Origin: Choristoneura fumiferana
Lineage: Eukaryota > Arthropoda > Insecta > Lepidoptera > Tortricidae
Reading direction: 5' to 3'
DNA length: 64,000 bases
Assembly (NCBI RefSeq): GCF_025370935.1
Contig: NC_133476.1
Coordinates: forward strand, 6,767,423-6,831,422
Under the pieces are notes generated by a model. That model was not told the origin of the DNA. It was given only the letters and a program-made list of their open reading frames with translations, and ran no database searches. The position numbers and the translations under genes were made by a program. Within the stretch, counting starts at the first letter, position 1. The number at the start of each line of letters is the position of its first letter. This document shows positions 35,584-46,475 of this stretch, piece by piece.

Positions 35584-35591
35584 CCTTAGGG

Positions 35592-36876
35592 GGTCACCCA
35601 CAACCTATGTCGCACATTTTAGAAATAATTCAGATCGACTTTGACAAAATACTTCAAATAGTGTATCTTATCTACTGAGTTAAAAATATAGTTTTGTTAA
35701 ATACTTGTGAAATAATGGAAGTCATTAAAATAACATTTTAAATCTGTTTTGAAAAAATACCTTATAAATATAATAACTTCAAGAGAGGTTTTCCGAATCC
35801 GTGGTAGAGTTGACATCCCTAAGTGCTCGTATTGTTATAGCTTAAATTAAATAAATTTATTTTGACTTGTGATTTAGGCCAAGTATGACTGGTAAGTGAT
35901 TGATTATTGATCAAACTAATATGTGTGACTAAATTTATGGATGGGTTATATATGTGATAAAGGAACCATTATTAAGGAAAATAGAATGAAAAGCAATAAT
36001 GACCAACCTTTATTTAGCATAATAGGTCTACTTCTAATTACAAAATACCCAATAGGGACGCTATTTTTGGCAAACTCTTAGAATTAGACACGATTCATCA
36101 CAATCACATACATAAAGATACACTTTATCAATTTAGCAACCAAAGCATTAGCAAAATTGGAATACGACAGCGATTACTTCTTTTTATATGTTTAATTGTG
36201 TTATTTTTGTGCACCGATTAAGATAATTAAATACGTCCACTTTCAGAAAGAAATTTCTTTATTGACCCAAACTTTAATTGATCAAGATGGACGACATCGT
36301 ATGTTACATTTGGAATGTCGTGAACCTTACGTGTACGCGAATAACCGCAACACAATTTTAGATTACAGATCTACGGTCGAGGCCTAAAGGTGAACAAAAA
36401 TATTTTGCACTTTCAACTTTTTTCAAGTGCAACGGACCAAAAACTTATTCAATGAATATAAGTACTTACCTTATTTCTAACCACAAACAAAATTTACAAA
36501 AGCTTTCTCAAATATAGTCCACCGAGCCTTTCTCATACGAGTCGGTATGACAATAATCAACCGTATACATATTTGTATGTCGTGGTTGCCACAGTTCAAT
36601 GTCGCGGTTTATAATGAAAAATAAGTGAAGGAATTCACTAGAAATACATCTCGCCCTTATGATTGGAAGTGAGTCGGCTCGTTATATGTTTACATTACGA
36701 TTCCGTACACTAATTAGCGTCAAAATTACGCTCACCCATAATCCCTACCATTGGAGTAATTCGGATACATCACCAAACTCTAAGCCACTTTCATGAACAC
36801 GTGTCGTTTACCTACATAAACACCAATTTAGCGCTTCCTTCGAACCAATGCAACATTCAATAAAATATGCACATAC
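35592..36876. other. intergenic, downstream of the minus-strand membrane gene
   Basis: No gene. On the minus strand the first clear AATAAA downstream of the membrane-protein stop is near 36255-36260, which could be its polyadenylation signal (3' UTR of about 620 bp). This is inference only. Confidence 0.35.
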
Positions 36877-37686
36877 TCAGTGTGAGCAATATCCAATTAC
36901 CACGGAAGATTGATTTATTGGCATTGCTTCTGTCTTCTCTCTTCTTCGTCGGCAAATACACTGACAGCAAATATACAAGGTAAGAACAATTGCTAAGGTC
37001 ATCGGCAACCAAATATAAACAGGTATCCCAGAAGGCTTCATAGTTTCAGCGTATTCTTTGAGCAGTGCGCAAGGGATGCTTTTTCTTTCTTGAAGCATCG
37101 TCGCGTTGTGCCAAATCACGCAATCTTGATGTCCGTTGACAGCCAAGGGTAATCCAGTATTATTGATAAACGGCTTCACGTCAATCTGTGCTGAAGTTAT
37201 ATCAAAAACATTGGGATCATCGTGGTTTATTTTCAATGTCCGCTCCATAAACGTAGACATCATGAAGCAAGGAAAGCTCGTTTCTTCGTAATGCCTCAAA
37301 CTAATTATTTGCATGGAACACTTGTCTTCTGCGTTTTGGACATGGTACAAACTATTTCCTGTCGATCTTCCTAAGTTGTACAAAGCCAATCCAGATAATA
37401 GCATTCCATATCGTCCAACTGACTCTCTGTATTTGTAGATGTACGTAGGCGGCTGACCGTGGAAGACAGGGTACGTTACCGGGGCGGAGCAATGGCGGCA
37501 CATGAACGATATAAAAGTCGGCGGATGGTACGAGTAGTGCGTGTGACGAGTCACAACGTGGTTACTGTTCGCGGCTCGCAATGCTGAATTGTTGCTGAAG
37601 CGCCCGCGTGGTCCGCCGTGTATTTTAGCTCCAACTAGTACTACGGTTACGGTAAAGTAAATAAATACTGACTGAAGCGGCCTCAT
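36877..37686 (-). CDS. secretory-pathway single-pass membrane protein, family unknown
   Basis: I do not recognise the family. The frame is open from 37797, but I choose the Met at 37686. It has a purine at -3 and starts a textbook signal peptide, MRPLQSVFIYFTVTVVLVGA; the Met at 37797 has T at -3 and would bury that segment. From 37686 the product is 269 residues. Residues 1-20 are the signal peptide. Sequons lie at N32, N175 and N194. Cysteines at 63, 66, 123, 140, 189 and 206 fall in the presumed outside part. A Gly/Leu-rich stretch lies at 91-107. A membrane anchor at about 222-245 is followed by Cys-rich CCQCIC, a basic RRRR stop-transfer and a 20-residue tail. This suggests a type I protein at the cell surface. 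It appears intronless in the coding part. Three GGCGCC palindromes at 37748-37785 precede the chosen start. Conserved family and function are unknown. Confidence 0.75.
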   Translation of the reverse strand: MRPLQSVFIYFTVTVVLVGAKIHGGPRGRFSNNSALRAANSNHVVTRHTHYSYHPPTFISFMCRHCSAPVTYPVFHGQPPTYIYKYRESVGRYGMLLSGLALYNLGRSTGNSLYHVQNAEDKCSMQIISLRHYEETSFPCFMMSTFMERTLKINHDDPNVFDITSAQIDVKPFINNTGLPLAVNGHQDCVIWHNATMLQERKSIPCALLKEYAETMKPSGIPVYIWLPMTLAIVLTLYICCQCICRRRREKTEAMPINQSSVVIGYCSH

Positions 37687-37797
37687 TGCAACGCAAAGGG
37701 CGGATCCCGACGCGCGACTGGCGCTGTTTAGGGGAAAAGGACGCTTGGCGCCATTGCAGACTTGACGGCGCCAGGCTGGCGCCACTGCCGTTCCCAT
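37687..37797 (-). other. in-frame 37-codon extension, probably 5' UTR
   Basis: Continuous frame upstream of the chosen start. If translated it would give a 306-residue product with an Arg/Ala/Ser-rich leader before the signal peptide. It is GC-rich and contains GGCGCC three times. Weak initiation context at 37797 makes it more likely untranslated leader. Confidence 0.5.
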
Positions 37798-38036
37798 AAA
37801 CTGCGGGCATAGGGAGTTTGGGGAGTGTATTCCCGCGCTTTCTGCGTTAAACTCGAGTTTTTAAAATGATAAGAACATCTACCACACAAAGTTTGTGATT
37901 CACGGATAATTACAATACATATTTGTTTCGGGATGTAGACCGTGACTGCGTGCCATTAATGATCTTCCAATATTTCGCCGCAGTTGCTTGCATCATGATC
38001 ATGATCTCGATTTTCATCCCGTAACAAATACATATA
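37798..38036. promoter_or_regulatory. probable promoter region of the membrane-protein gene
   Basis: Upstream side of the minus-strand gene. No TATA box can be assigned with confidence. The feature is inferred from position only. Confidence 0.25.
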
Positions 38037-38119
38037 CTCAGCGGCAAAAAAATTGGCCCACTCTACATACAAAATTGTCTATTTCTGCATATTTGAGGGC
38101 CGGATTTTTTGCCGCTCAG
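38037..38119. mobile_element. short fold-back MITE, CTCAGCGGCAAAAAA family, copy 1
   Basis: 83 bp. Ends CTCAGCGGCAAAAAAATTGG and the complement of the right end (GGATTTTTTGCCGCTCAG). A second copy with the same ends is at 57332-57422. No coding capacity. Confidence 0.8.
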
Positions 38120-39469
38120 TATATATCAGCTAGCACGTATCTACGAAACAAAAATTGAGCTGTTATCCAAATATATGTAGGTTAGTTTTTTTTTCATATT
38201 GAAATCTATATTATTTTGTACAATATTTATTACGATAAATCCAAATTGCTCTGAGTGTAAAATATAAATCAATGTATTGCTTTAAAGTAAATCGCGCTTA
38301 ACGTCCGACATGTTTCATCTGATAACAAAGGACGAGTTCAATTTGGTTCAGGTCTTGTCAACGCACATAATATATACACAACGCATGGTAAAGAGAATAA
38401 ATGTACATGTTATTACTGGTTTATTTGGGGCTTATTATGCATCGCTACTGGCAGAGAGTGGCAGCAAATCATTGTACACTCTAGCACTACAAACATATTT
38501 AGAGTCGAAAAATAACATCTTTCGATAGAGTCATCAAATTCGATGCGACTCTACTCCGCTCTTTCTAGCAACCTTGTATGTGTTGAATTACAAAAACAGT
38601 GATGCTATTCTATAAATATTCAAGATCAGTGTCGTCAAGTTAGCCAGTTATCGCCAGATCTGGCTGTTTTTTCGGGTCATTTAGCTACGACCTAAAAACT
38701 TTTTTTAATATTTAACAGATTAAACAGATAACAGGCGTATTCATTTTATTGTTTTTTCGTTAACCACCTCATTTTTCTCAATTTTCGTTAGTATTATATA
38801 TATATATATCTGATCTATTTTTAAACCACCACAATTTAGTATGTGTTTAATAACAATAATAAAACTTTTATTTTATTACAACTAAGAATAATAAGGTATG
38901 TTAGGTAATGTCCTTTTAAAATAAAATACATTGTCATTAGGTACATCGAGACTTAAAGCGTCTAGAACTTTTCGGTAAAAAATAGGTAGCCATTATTTAT
39001 TTGCGTCGATTGGCAATACAATTCCGAGTCACATTTTTAGTCAGTCTGTCTTTGTCTAGCTCATTTAGTGCACGTATTTTTGCAAACGATAAACGGCCAT
39101 GAATCTACTCAATTGTGTATAGGTATTTGAGAATTATCAGTAGTGTATAATAACAATCCATGCCACTAACCTTGACGACTTAATTAAAGTTTGGCCTAAG
39201 CGTGAGTTTTTATCTGGAATCTTAATTAATACTTATTAGTCTGGCGCTATCCTTGGTATTTCAAACTGTACCTACATTATTTTGAATAATTTACCGTGCT
39301 TGTTTCTATTTGTGTTTTCGGCTGAATTTTATGTGATCGGATTTAAGCATTTATCATGTGTATGTTTTACGTAGCCATGATATCGGTGTTATGATAAATG
39401 TCTCGAAAAATATCAATAAAGATTCATCTTTTTCGAAAAAAAAATACACTATTTTTTTAACTGTTTTAG
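38120..39469. other. upstream region of the BEN gene
   Basis: AT-rich; no coding exon recognised. Immediately before the ATG at 39470 lies ATTTTTTTAACTGTTTTAG, a pyrimidine-rich tract with a possible branch-point and AG. So at least one upstream exon probably exists in or beyond this stretch. The frame at 38310-38528 has no family signature. Confidence 0.45.
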
Positions 39470-39713
39470 ATGGATAAAATAAAGACGTGCGGCTATTGTG
39501 TGATTGAAGTTCTTGATCCACCGTACACAGACTTCGAAAGATACATTAGTGTCCCATCATCTTGGGTCAGCTTGCAAAAAACACCGTCAGGAGATGCAGC
39601 AGTTGTTAAATTTCCAATTGAACATTTGTCAGATACAAAGAAGCGTATTAGAAAACGGGAAGAATGTTCAGCAGATTGGAATACTTTTAAGGTTAACATC
39701 ATATACACTACCG
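39470..39713 (+). CDS. BEN gene, first coding exon
   Basis: 81 codons plus one base. The exon begins exactly at ATG, directly after a splice-acceptor-like TTAACTGTTTTAG, and ends ACCG|GTGAGTG. Because the acceptor abuts the ATG, the true first exon is probably non-coding and upstream, unless coding continues upstream. Confidence 0.8.
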
Positions 39714-42032
39714 GTGAGTGTTTAATGCATATTAATAAGTTTGCATGAGTCTGTTGATGATTTAAAATTATGAGACGTTGGTGGTTTAAGATAATAAAGT
39801 GGTTAATAAGAGTATGAGACAGATGAGAATATTAGAACATGCTGTTAAATATAGATATAAATACCAAAAAGTATACCTGAGATGTATGTATGTATGGGGA
39901 GGCCTATGTACAACAGTGGACGTCCTACGGCTGATATGATGATGATGATATGATCAGGGATCGTAAAATGCGAGCAAAATCCATTGAAATGACGTATGAC
40001 AACCAGTTATTAGGGTAGGCGATGATTTTAAATCAATGAACTAAAATACCTATTAGGTACTAAAATAATACAAATAAATATAATTGAACAGAATCCGAAA
40101 ATCGGTTAACTGTTATTAAATAATAATAATAATTTAACGTAATAATACTAAATATAAATAATTCAGGCTCTAGTCCCATACACTTCATGTTAGTTACAGT
40201 CTTATAATGATAATGTTAGTAGTTTAATTAATTTATATTGCCTGGTATATTTATATATTATATGTGTATACAATTTTAACCAAAAAACTCCAAATTTTTC
40301 ACTTGAGATAGTAAGTAATAATTACCGCAAGTTCGGTTTCGGCGAAAACAAAACGAGCACTTGACGGTGTCACATTGACAACCATGACAAGAACATTCTC
40401 GTAAATCTATAGACAATATATTTATCAATTCCACTAAGTTTTAGATGAACATCATATCCCTAAAGGGTATAAGTGACAACCCTAGTACTTCAATGAATTT
40501 TGCTCGTATTTTACGATCCTTGGATATGATACTATTATACGCATTTATTCGACTTGCCCTGTTAGTAGGTATGTGTTTCAACTATCTTCTTATTTCTTTA
40601 CAGTTTCATATGAACTTGCCCAAAAGTTTATCAAATCATACAAAACCAAAGGAGGGTTCAAGAAGAACTACGCAACAAATAATAGAGATAGTAAGAATCC
40701 GTTACAATATTATGTGTAAGTATGTTGTTTCTTTGATTTTTTTTATTTTTTTTGTTTATTTAATGTTTTATTTCAGAGGTTGCTTCGTCGTCGCCCTTTA
40801 ACACGATAACGCCTAAAATAATACCGAGTCAAAACATAAATATACCTAACCCATTCTTAGCGTTAAGTTCTGATGATGTACGAGTATTACGACCACCTGT
40901 AAGTCAAACAGAATTTAAGAAAAAAAATAATAATATGCCGTTTAAAAAACAAATCAAAGTCATCGAATCTACCAACTCGGCAAATATTAAAAATTATTTC
41001 ACGAGACAGGCACGCAAAACAACACTATTACCGGCATCCACTGAAATATCTTTACATCAAAATAATGAGACGCAAACACGGTCAAAGAAACAATCAAATG
41101 ATTGGATTGAACAACATGCTAACTGTAACAGCTCGGCGGAATCAAGTGAATCAATTCTGAGTCCTGCGCTAGGGTTACCGAATGATCCGACATACCTTAT
41201 GCGACTCGTCGTTTCATTAAAGAAAATAAACGCAGAGCATCTAGAATTTTGTACAATAGTGGATGAAATACGCAATTCGTGTGGAGAAAACTGTGCATTA
41301 TTAGAACCAATGATTAATCTGATAGTCACATTTAATCATTTAAGTAACTTTGCTATTTTAGCGGCAAAAAAAGTGGTCAGTGAAGGTGCGAAAGAGAAGC
41401 CAAACGAAACCTTTGAAATGGATACAATAAAGAAAACGATTGCCAATATACCAAAAGAACAACACGAAAAGAAAATTAATCACAGAATGGAAGAAACAAT
41501 GGATGCCAATGAAAATAACGTGAACGATTCAGATAAAAATGAAACTGCTTCGTCTTACTCGCATCCAACTCGCAAATTTACTTTACCCAAAGAATATGAT
41601 AAAAATAACTCTCGATGGACTTTAAAGCATTTACAAAAAAAGAAAGGTCTCGTCGAACTACTACCGAATTCGGGCGTGTACGTCGATGCAATCAGACTCA
41701 GCAATTGTAAAAGGATATCAAAGGATAGTAAGATGCTTGCACGAATGTTGTTAGTGGAAGTTTTTAGTGCAAATGCTTTGAGGACATGCTCCTTGACTGG
41801 TAAAAGAGCTTACGCATTTCATACCGATGAAACGGATATAAGACCTGGATTGGACGAACACGCCAAAAACGTGTTGTTGAACTTCGTTGAAGAATTTGCA
41901 AATGAAAAGAATTGGGTGAAGACAAGCAATCTAATTATCTGTAATAGTCTCCGTAGTAAATTGCAAGAAATGCGATCCAAAGCACGTAAAGAAAGTCGAA
42001 AACAAATTGAATTATTGCACAACATAGTGTAA
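39470..42032 (+). CDS. BEN domain-containing protein, three coding exons
   Basis: Predicted CDS joins 39470-39713, 40604-40690 and 40777-42032 (1587 bp, 528 residues). Phases agree at both junctions: G|GTGAGT...TTACAG and A|GTAAGA...TTTCAG. Residues 1-110 or so form an insect-type small domain, with YCVIEV, VPSSW and, joined across the intron, VSYELAQKFIKSYK. It resembles the N-terminal module of insect DUF4806-like proteins. Residues 165-395 are charged and low complexity with a helical stretch (NDPTYLMRLVVSLKKINAEH). Residues about 400-485 are a BEN domain: MLARMLLVEVFSANAL, CSLTGK and RPGLDEHAKNVLL. BEN proteins bind DNA and act in chromatin as repressors or boundary factors. The second donor is not optimal; a stronger GTAAGT 22 bp downstream breaks the frame with the only acceptor I see. 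The first intron holds a LINE tail. Confidence 0.85.
39893..39955 (+). mobile_element. LINE 3' tail fragment in BEN intron 1
   Basis: GGGGAGGCCTATGTACAACA, then GTGGACGTCC and a stop followed by TATGATGATGATGA. Encodes GEAYVQQWTSYG in the sense direction, the same terminus as at 29.6 kb. Confidence 0.75.
40604..40690 (+). CDS. BEN gene, second coding exon
   Basis: 87 bp between TTTCTTTACAG and GTAAGAATCC. It encodes SYELAQKFIKSYKTKGGFKK and a short Asn-rich end. Frame is fixed by the first exon. A longer open frame in another phase (40445-40801) overlaps it and is spurious. Confidence 0.72.
40777..42032 (+). CDS. BEN gene, last exon with BEN domain
   Basis: Starts after TTTATTTCAG; 52 in-frame codons precede the internal Met at 40935, which is therefore probably not the start. 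Encodes the disordered middle and the BEN domain, then a basic tail (SKARKESRKQIE) and TAA. The minus-strand frames inside it are shadows. Confidence 0.88.
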
Positions 42033-44569
42033 CACCGACGACGCAACCTCTAGCTAAACTGTACTGCGAGTAAGTATAATATTTTATTTTCGTTAACTTA
42101 ACCGAAAAATATAATATAACTTAATCAATCTTACAGACGAACAGAAAATAAGACAAACTAGCAATAGCTCCGTCCGCGTAGAATTCGTTTATCGCTATTC
42201 CGCGGGAACTATGCAAGTCTTCCTTGCCTTACTTTTGAAATACCTGTCATGCCCAGATGAAGAAACAAAATAAGCTACAAAAAACTCTGTTAGTTCCACG
42301 GCACTTGATGTTACTCCAGACTCGGTGTTAATTGGTGATAGAAGAATCAAGGTTGGACAGCAAAGAGTGTGTCGCGGCGACAATGCTCAGGAAATTGTCC
42401 ATAATGCCGCTATATCTCGCAGGAAGCGCTTACTTGCGCAGGCGGGCATTGTGCGAGTGTCATCAACGAAATCTATACCGTAATCATACGAGGTGGCCTG
42501 CCTGGTTATGCTTTTTACCTGTGTATATCAACCTAGTTATATTATGGCAAATTTATATAGGCAAGCTTATTTTGTACAATGTTATGTTTTAGTTGTAAAT
42601 GTTTAGGTATTACTATATTTAGTACATTTTTTTTTTCAGTAGGTAAGTACTCTTTTATTTAGAAATTGAAAACCTGACATACAATCTAGCATGTTAAATT
42701 ATAAAAAGTTATAACAACATTGGAATTGATATAAACTTTTTAAAATTGTGCCATTGAAATGTTGATAATTTTGTAGGTACCCACCCTGTCATCGATTAAT
42801 CATGTCATATCTGCCCTAAAAACATACTTTAAACATCTAAGCTCAATTGACCCAAAGAAAATTGACGATGATTTCAGTTTCTCTTGGCCTAATCGATATA
42901 ATCGTCAAAAACGCCGTATAACAGTGTAATGTAAACAGCGAATTCTTCAACGAACGTAACGTAAACTGTATATGTCATGATCACGTGACGACACGTGACC
43001 CTGATGTGCTACGAACAATAAATTCAAGTTCAATACGAATAAATTGAACAAACAAACTACCGGAGAAACAAGCATACCCGTGTTCCATTATCCTAGGCAC
43101 GAAACACATTAGTGTTTTTCATTCAAATAAATCTGGAAAGTGTAATTTTATTGGTACGTTTCCGTTGGATGCTATTTGAAGTGCGCGGGTTTGTGAATGA
43201 ATGGTTCGCTACATTCACCAATTCAGTAATAAATAAAGTAACTGGAACGGATTGTTTTCCTTTAAACTGTACAAATTAATTAAGACCATTAGCATTAGGT
43301 TACACTTAATGTAGACAAGAGGTTGTAAATCAAATTAATTAAGACCATTGCATTCAGATCAGCTACCGTCTTTTGTAAAAGTAGCTTGGAGGATCTCTCT
43401 CTTTCCAAAGCAACAAGTCCGCCCGTTTCTAACTTGTAAATTTTCTCTTTGTATCTGTTTTGTCATATATATCTACTGCCTATAATGTGTGTTTACCTAA
43501 TAGGTAAGCACTTTTATATAAATTTATCTAATATTGTATTGCATTGTTAATTAAAATAAAAAAAAGCCGTGCGTACCTACACTGAAAAGGCTTTCACATT
43601 TTGGGATTCGTAAAATTCTATACGGTCTTCTTAGTTTCTAGATGCAAATAGTCCCAAACTTTGGTCACTGCCTACTCGTATTTGGACATCTTGCAACGTT
43701 TAATGCTTTCTACAGACGAATGGTCAATAATACGTTAAACTACAATCTTTATACCTAACTTTTTTTGTTTAAACAGAGTTCAAAATTTGTATTTCATTGA
43801 TTTGATTCTCCGTAAAATAATAACGCCTGAATCAATAAATTTTACACGTCACCGTTTATGTCTATCGAAACTTAATTTATCGATCAGATTTACCCCAGTC
43901 TCCATGAAACTCAGTGAACGTCTCGCCAAAAACATTAGCAATATGAACCGTCTAATGTCAAGCTGGGTGTCGCTTTCGAGTGCGCAGTTCAATTAAGAAA
44001 ATGGTCGTTACAAGGACACATAAATACCCGATCTTTAACAATGGGGTGTGGTAATGCGGTAAGTATCGTAAAGTGTCCATTCCCTTTATGACAGGTCGCG
44101 AAACTAGATAGGTTCTGTTTGGGACAGTCAGAGGGTGTCCAAACGTGTAATACAATTTAATTTATCATAATCATATATAGCTGGTATAATGGTACTTATA
44201 TTATTGTATTACCTATCTGTAGCGTTATTTGTTTGTAGATATGTGGTTGAATGGGTCTACCCTGCAAGCTGTCAAGTACCTAGCTAATGCAGAAAAATAC
44301 ATAAAGGAAGGGATGGATATCTACTGCCGTTGCTAAGTTCGTACCGTAGTCTCGTAGATAGTAAAAAAATATTAATCTTATTATTTAGTTTCACATTTTT
44401 ATACCTTTAGTTTAGTTAGTTTTTATTTTGTATTTTATCGTAGTTTTAGCCTAATTAGAATTTTTGTTAATTGTCATTATTTTGTATCATTTTCTAAATA
44501 AACAGCTTCCATTAAGTATCTCAACATTTAAATATTTTTAAAGTATTCGATTCATTCATGGGCACTTTT
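42033..44569. other. intergenic, nothing recognised
   Basis: Includes the BEN gene 3' UTR; the nearest AATAAA words I note on the plus strand are around 43017-43035, too far to assign firmly. No other gene. Frames at 42332-42592 and 43787-43996 have no family signature. Confidence 0.4.
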
Positions 44570-44665
44570 ACACGTCATTTTTTAAACTACCAGCGCTTTC
44601 GGAAAGACCATCATTGCCAAGAAGAATGCGCCGGAAGAAACTTGTCACAAAGTCATTTGTTCATA
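44570..44665 (+). repeat. CTACCAGCGCTTTCGGAAAG repeat, copy 1
   Basis: AACTACCAGCGCTTTCGGAA, AGACCATCATTGCCAAGAAG and AATGCGCCGGAAGAAACTTG recur almost unchanged at 48197-48290. Both copies are preceded by a TTTTACACGT word. Probably retroelement-derived; class unassigned. Confidence 0.7.
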
Positions 44666-45349
44666 ATAATATAATTACAAATAAAATACTTAAAAACTAC
44701 AGTATACAATTAAAGAAAAAAAAAACAAAAATAAATAAATAATAATAATACAGGGATGTATGGGGTCCCTTAGTTACAAAACTAAACACTAACTATATCT
44801 GAATTGTCCCGTGATATTTATTATTTATAAATAAATAAAAAAAACTACGTTCAGTGGAAGTGTAGAATGCTTCTACCGTCATAAATTTTAAAAATAATAA
44901 TAATAATAATTTAGTTCTGTAATATACATTTCGGGTCAAGTAACCATTAAGCTTTTGGATTCCGAAGGCAAGCTCACGTCTGTCTGCCGCCCCCAAAGTT
45001 AGCTCAGTTTAATGAACTAAAAGAATTTCTTTGCTCACCCGCGACCTTATAAGCAAAAAAATTATTTTAGTTTATTGATATCCGGACCTCCGCAAAGTAA
45101 CGCCTGATTCAATAAAGTATTCAATTTAATCTCCATGTTTTGAAAATTTTAAAAAATCCCATCTAATGTAAGTATATATTATGTAATGCAACTTTGGGCA
45201 CAGAATTAGGTGAACGAATCCAAACATGATATATCTGCTATGGTTTTATCAAGAGTGTACCAACTAGTGTATTCCATAATCTTGCATAGTTATATAGCAT
45301 ATATGGGTGTTTCAAATTTTAGGTCCCAAATATGTTTGAAAGTATAGTA

Positions 45350-45600
45350 AATACCCATTATGCGTCTAAGATTCCTACCGCAGCGAACAAAAGAGCTGAT
45401 GATCTTGAAACGGCTGAACCGATTTTGATAAAACATGTCTAAGAACCATCGCTAGAAAACCTGCTGTCAAATAAAAAAAACCGCATTCAAATCGGTCCAC
45501 CCGTTTAAGAGCTACGGTGCCACAGACAGACACACAGACATACAGACACACATAGCGGTCAAACTTATAACACCCCTCTTTTTGCGTCGGGGGTTAAAAA
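45350..45600 (+). repeat. interspersed repeat ending CTTTTTGCGTCGGGGGTTAA
   Basis: GCTGATGATCTTGAAACGGC, CCGATTTTGATAAAACATGT, TCGGTCCACCCGTTTAAGAG and an ACAGACAGACACACAGACAT array, then AAACTTATAACACCCCTC. I recognise this order as a lepidopteran dispersed repeat from memory. Confidence 0.55.
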
Positions 45601-46223
45601 CTCGCTTAAAATAACTTACAGGTAAGAATGAGAGGTAATTTTATTTTCAAATCACGCTCAACTCGCGTAAGCATTTTTTTCCCTTTTATTTCAATTAATC
45701 TGTACCTTTTAAGAAAATCACAGCCTCGAGAGGTAAAACGTGATTTATCAAGCATTTATAGACAGACAATGTTACCATCTGAAACAAACAAAAGAAGAAC
45801 ACAAAAATAAAGTAAATCTATTACTGAAATTACGTGACGTGAAATAACAAACGAAACAAAATATATTTCCTCACAAATAGGAAGTTGGATCTCATTTCAG
45901 TTTCGAAGTTCAGACAACTAATTACTTTGAAAAATATAGCTGTAAAATAAGCAAAGAATACGAAAGTTCAGTAGCGTAAATATTTGTGTTCAGCGGAGTT
46001 TAAATGACCTTTAGTTAGTTAATTCGGTATTCAGTATCGTGTTGTATTTTACAAAGAATAACAAAGTAATTCTAAAGTCTCTAATAGCTATTCCGAAATT
46101 GCCTATTATTTGAAATAACAAATTAGCCGAAGTATAAGAACGGATTACAGAAAGGCCAATTAGAAACAACTAACATGTTAAGAATTTATAAATACTTCAC
46201 CGGACAACATGTGCAAAATTATA
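45601..46223. other. intergenic, nothing recognised
   Basis: AT-rich; no feature supported. Confidence 0.4.
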
Positions 46224-46475
46224 TTTGAAATTTACTATGGGCTTACAGTGAAGGAAAACATCGTGAGGAAAACCTGCGAAGAAATTCAATGATATGTAAA
46301 ATTCTGTAAGAGAGCCCTTTAAGGGATAAATTCGCCTTTGTACTTCTTATTATTTTGTTTATTATTAATTGCATGTGTTTTTATCAACGATAAATAGTTT
46401 ACAATGCCTACAATACAATATATGTGTGAAGTTCCCAATCCCCATGGGGCACAGGTGGTGGGCAGGCCGTATATA
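46224..46475 (+). mobile_element. SINE (LINE-tailed family), left part, interrupted
   Basis: 46224-46313 has TGAAATTTACTATGGGCTTA, GTGAAGGAAAACATCGTGAG and AACCTGCGAAGAAATTCAAT. After an unrelated AT-rich gap, 46424-46470 resumes with GTGTGAAGTTCCCAATCCCC and GGCAGGCCGTATATA. These are consecutive parts of the SINE body seen at 53175 and 54756. The rest of its tail lies beyond the transposon, at 47270 onward. Confidence 0.6.

Noticed and set aside
40445..40801. 118-codon plus frame in the BEN locus
   Set aside because: Lies in intron 1 and reads exon 2 in another phase; exon 2 fits the BEN reading frame better.
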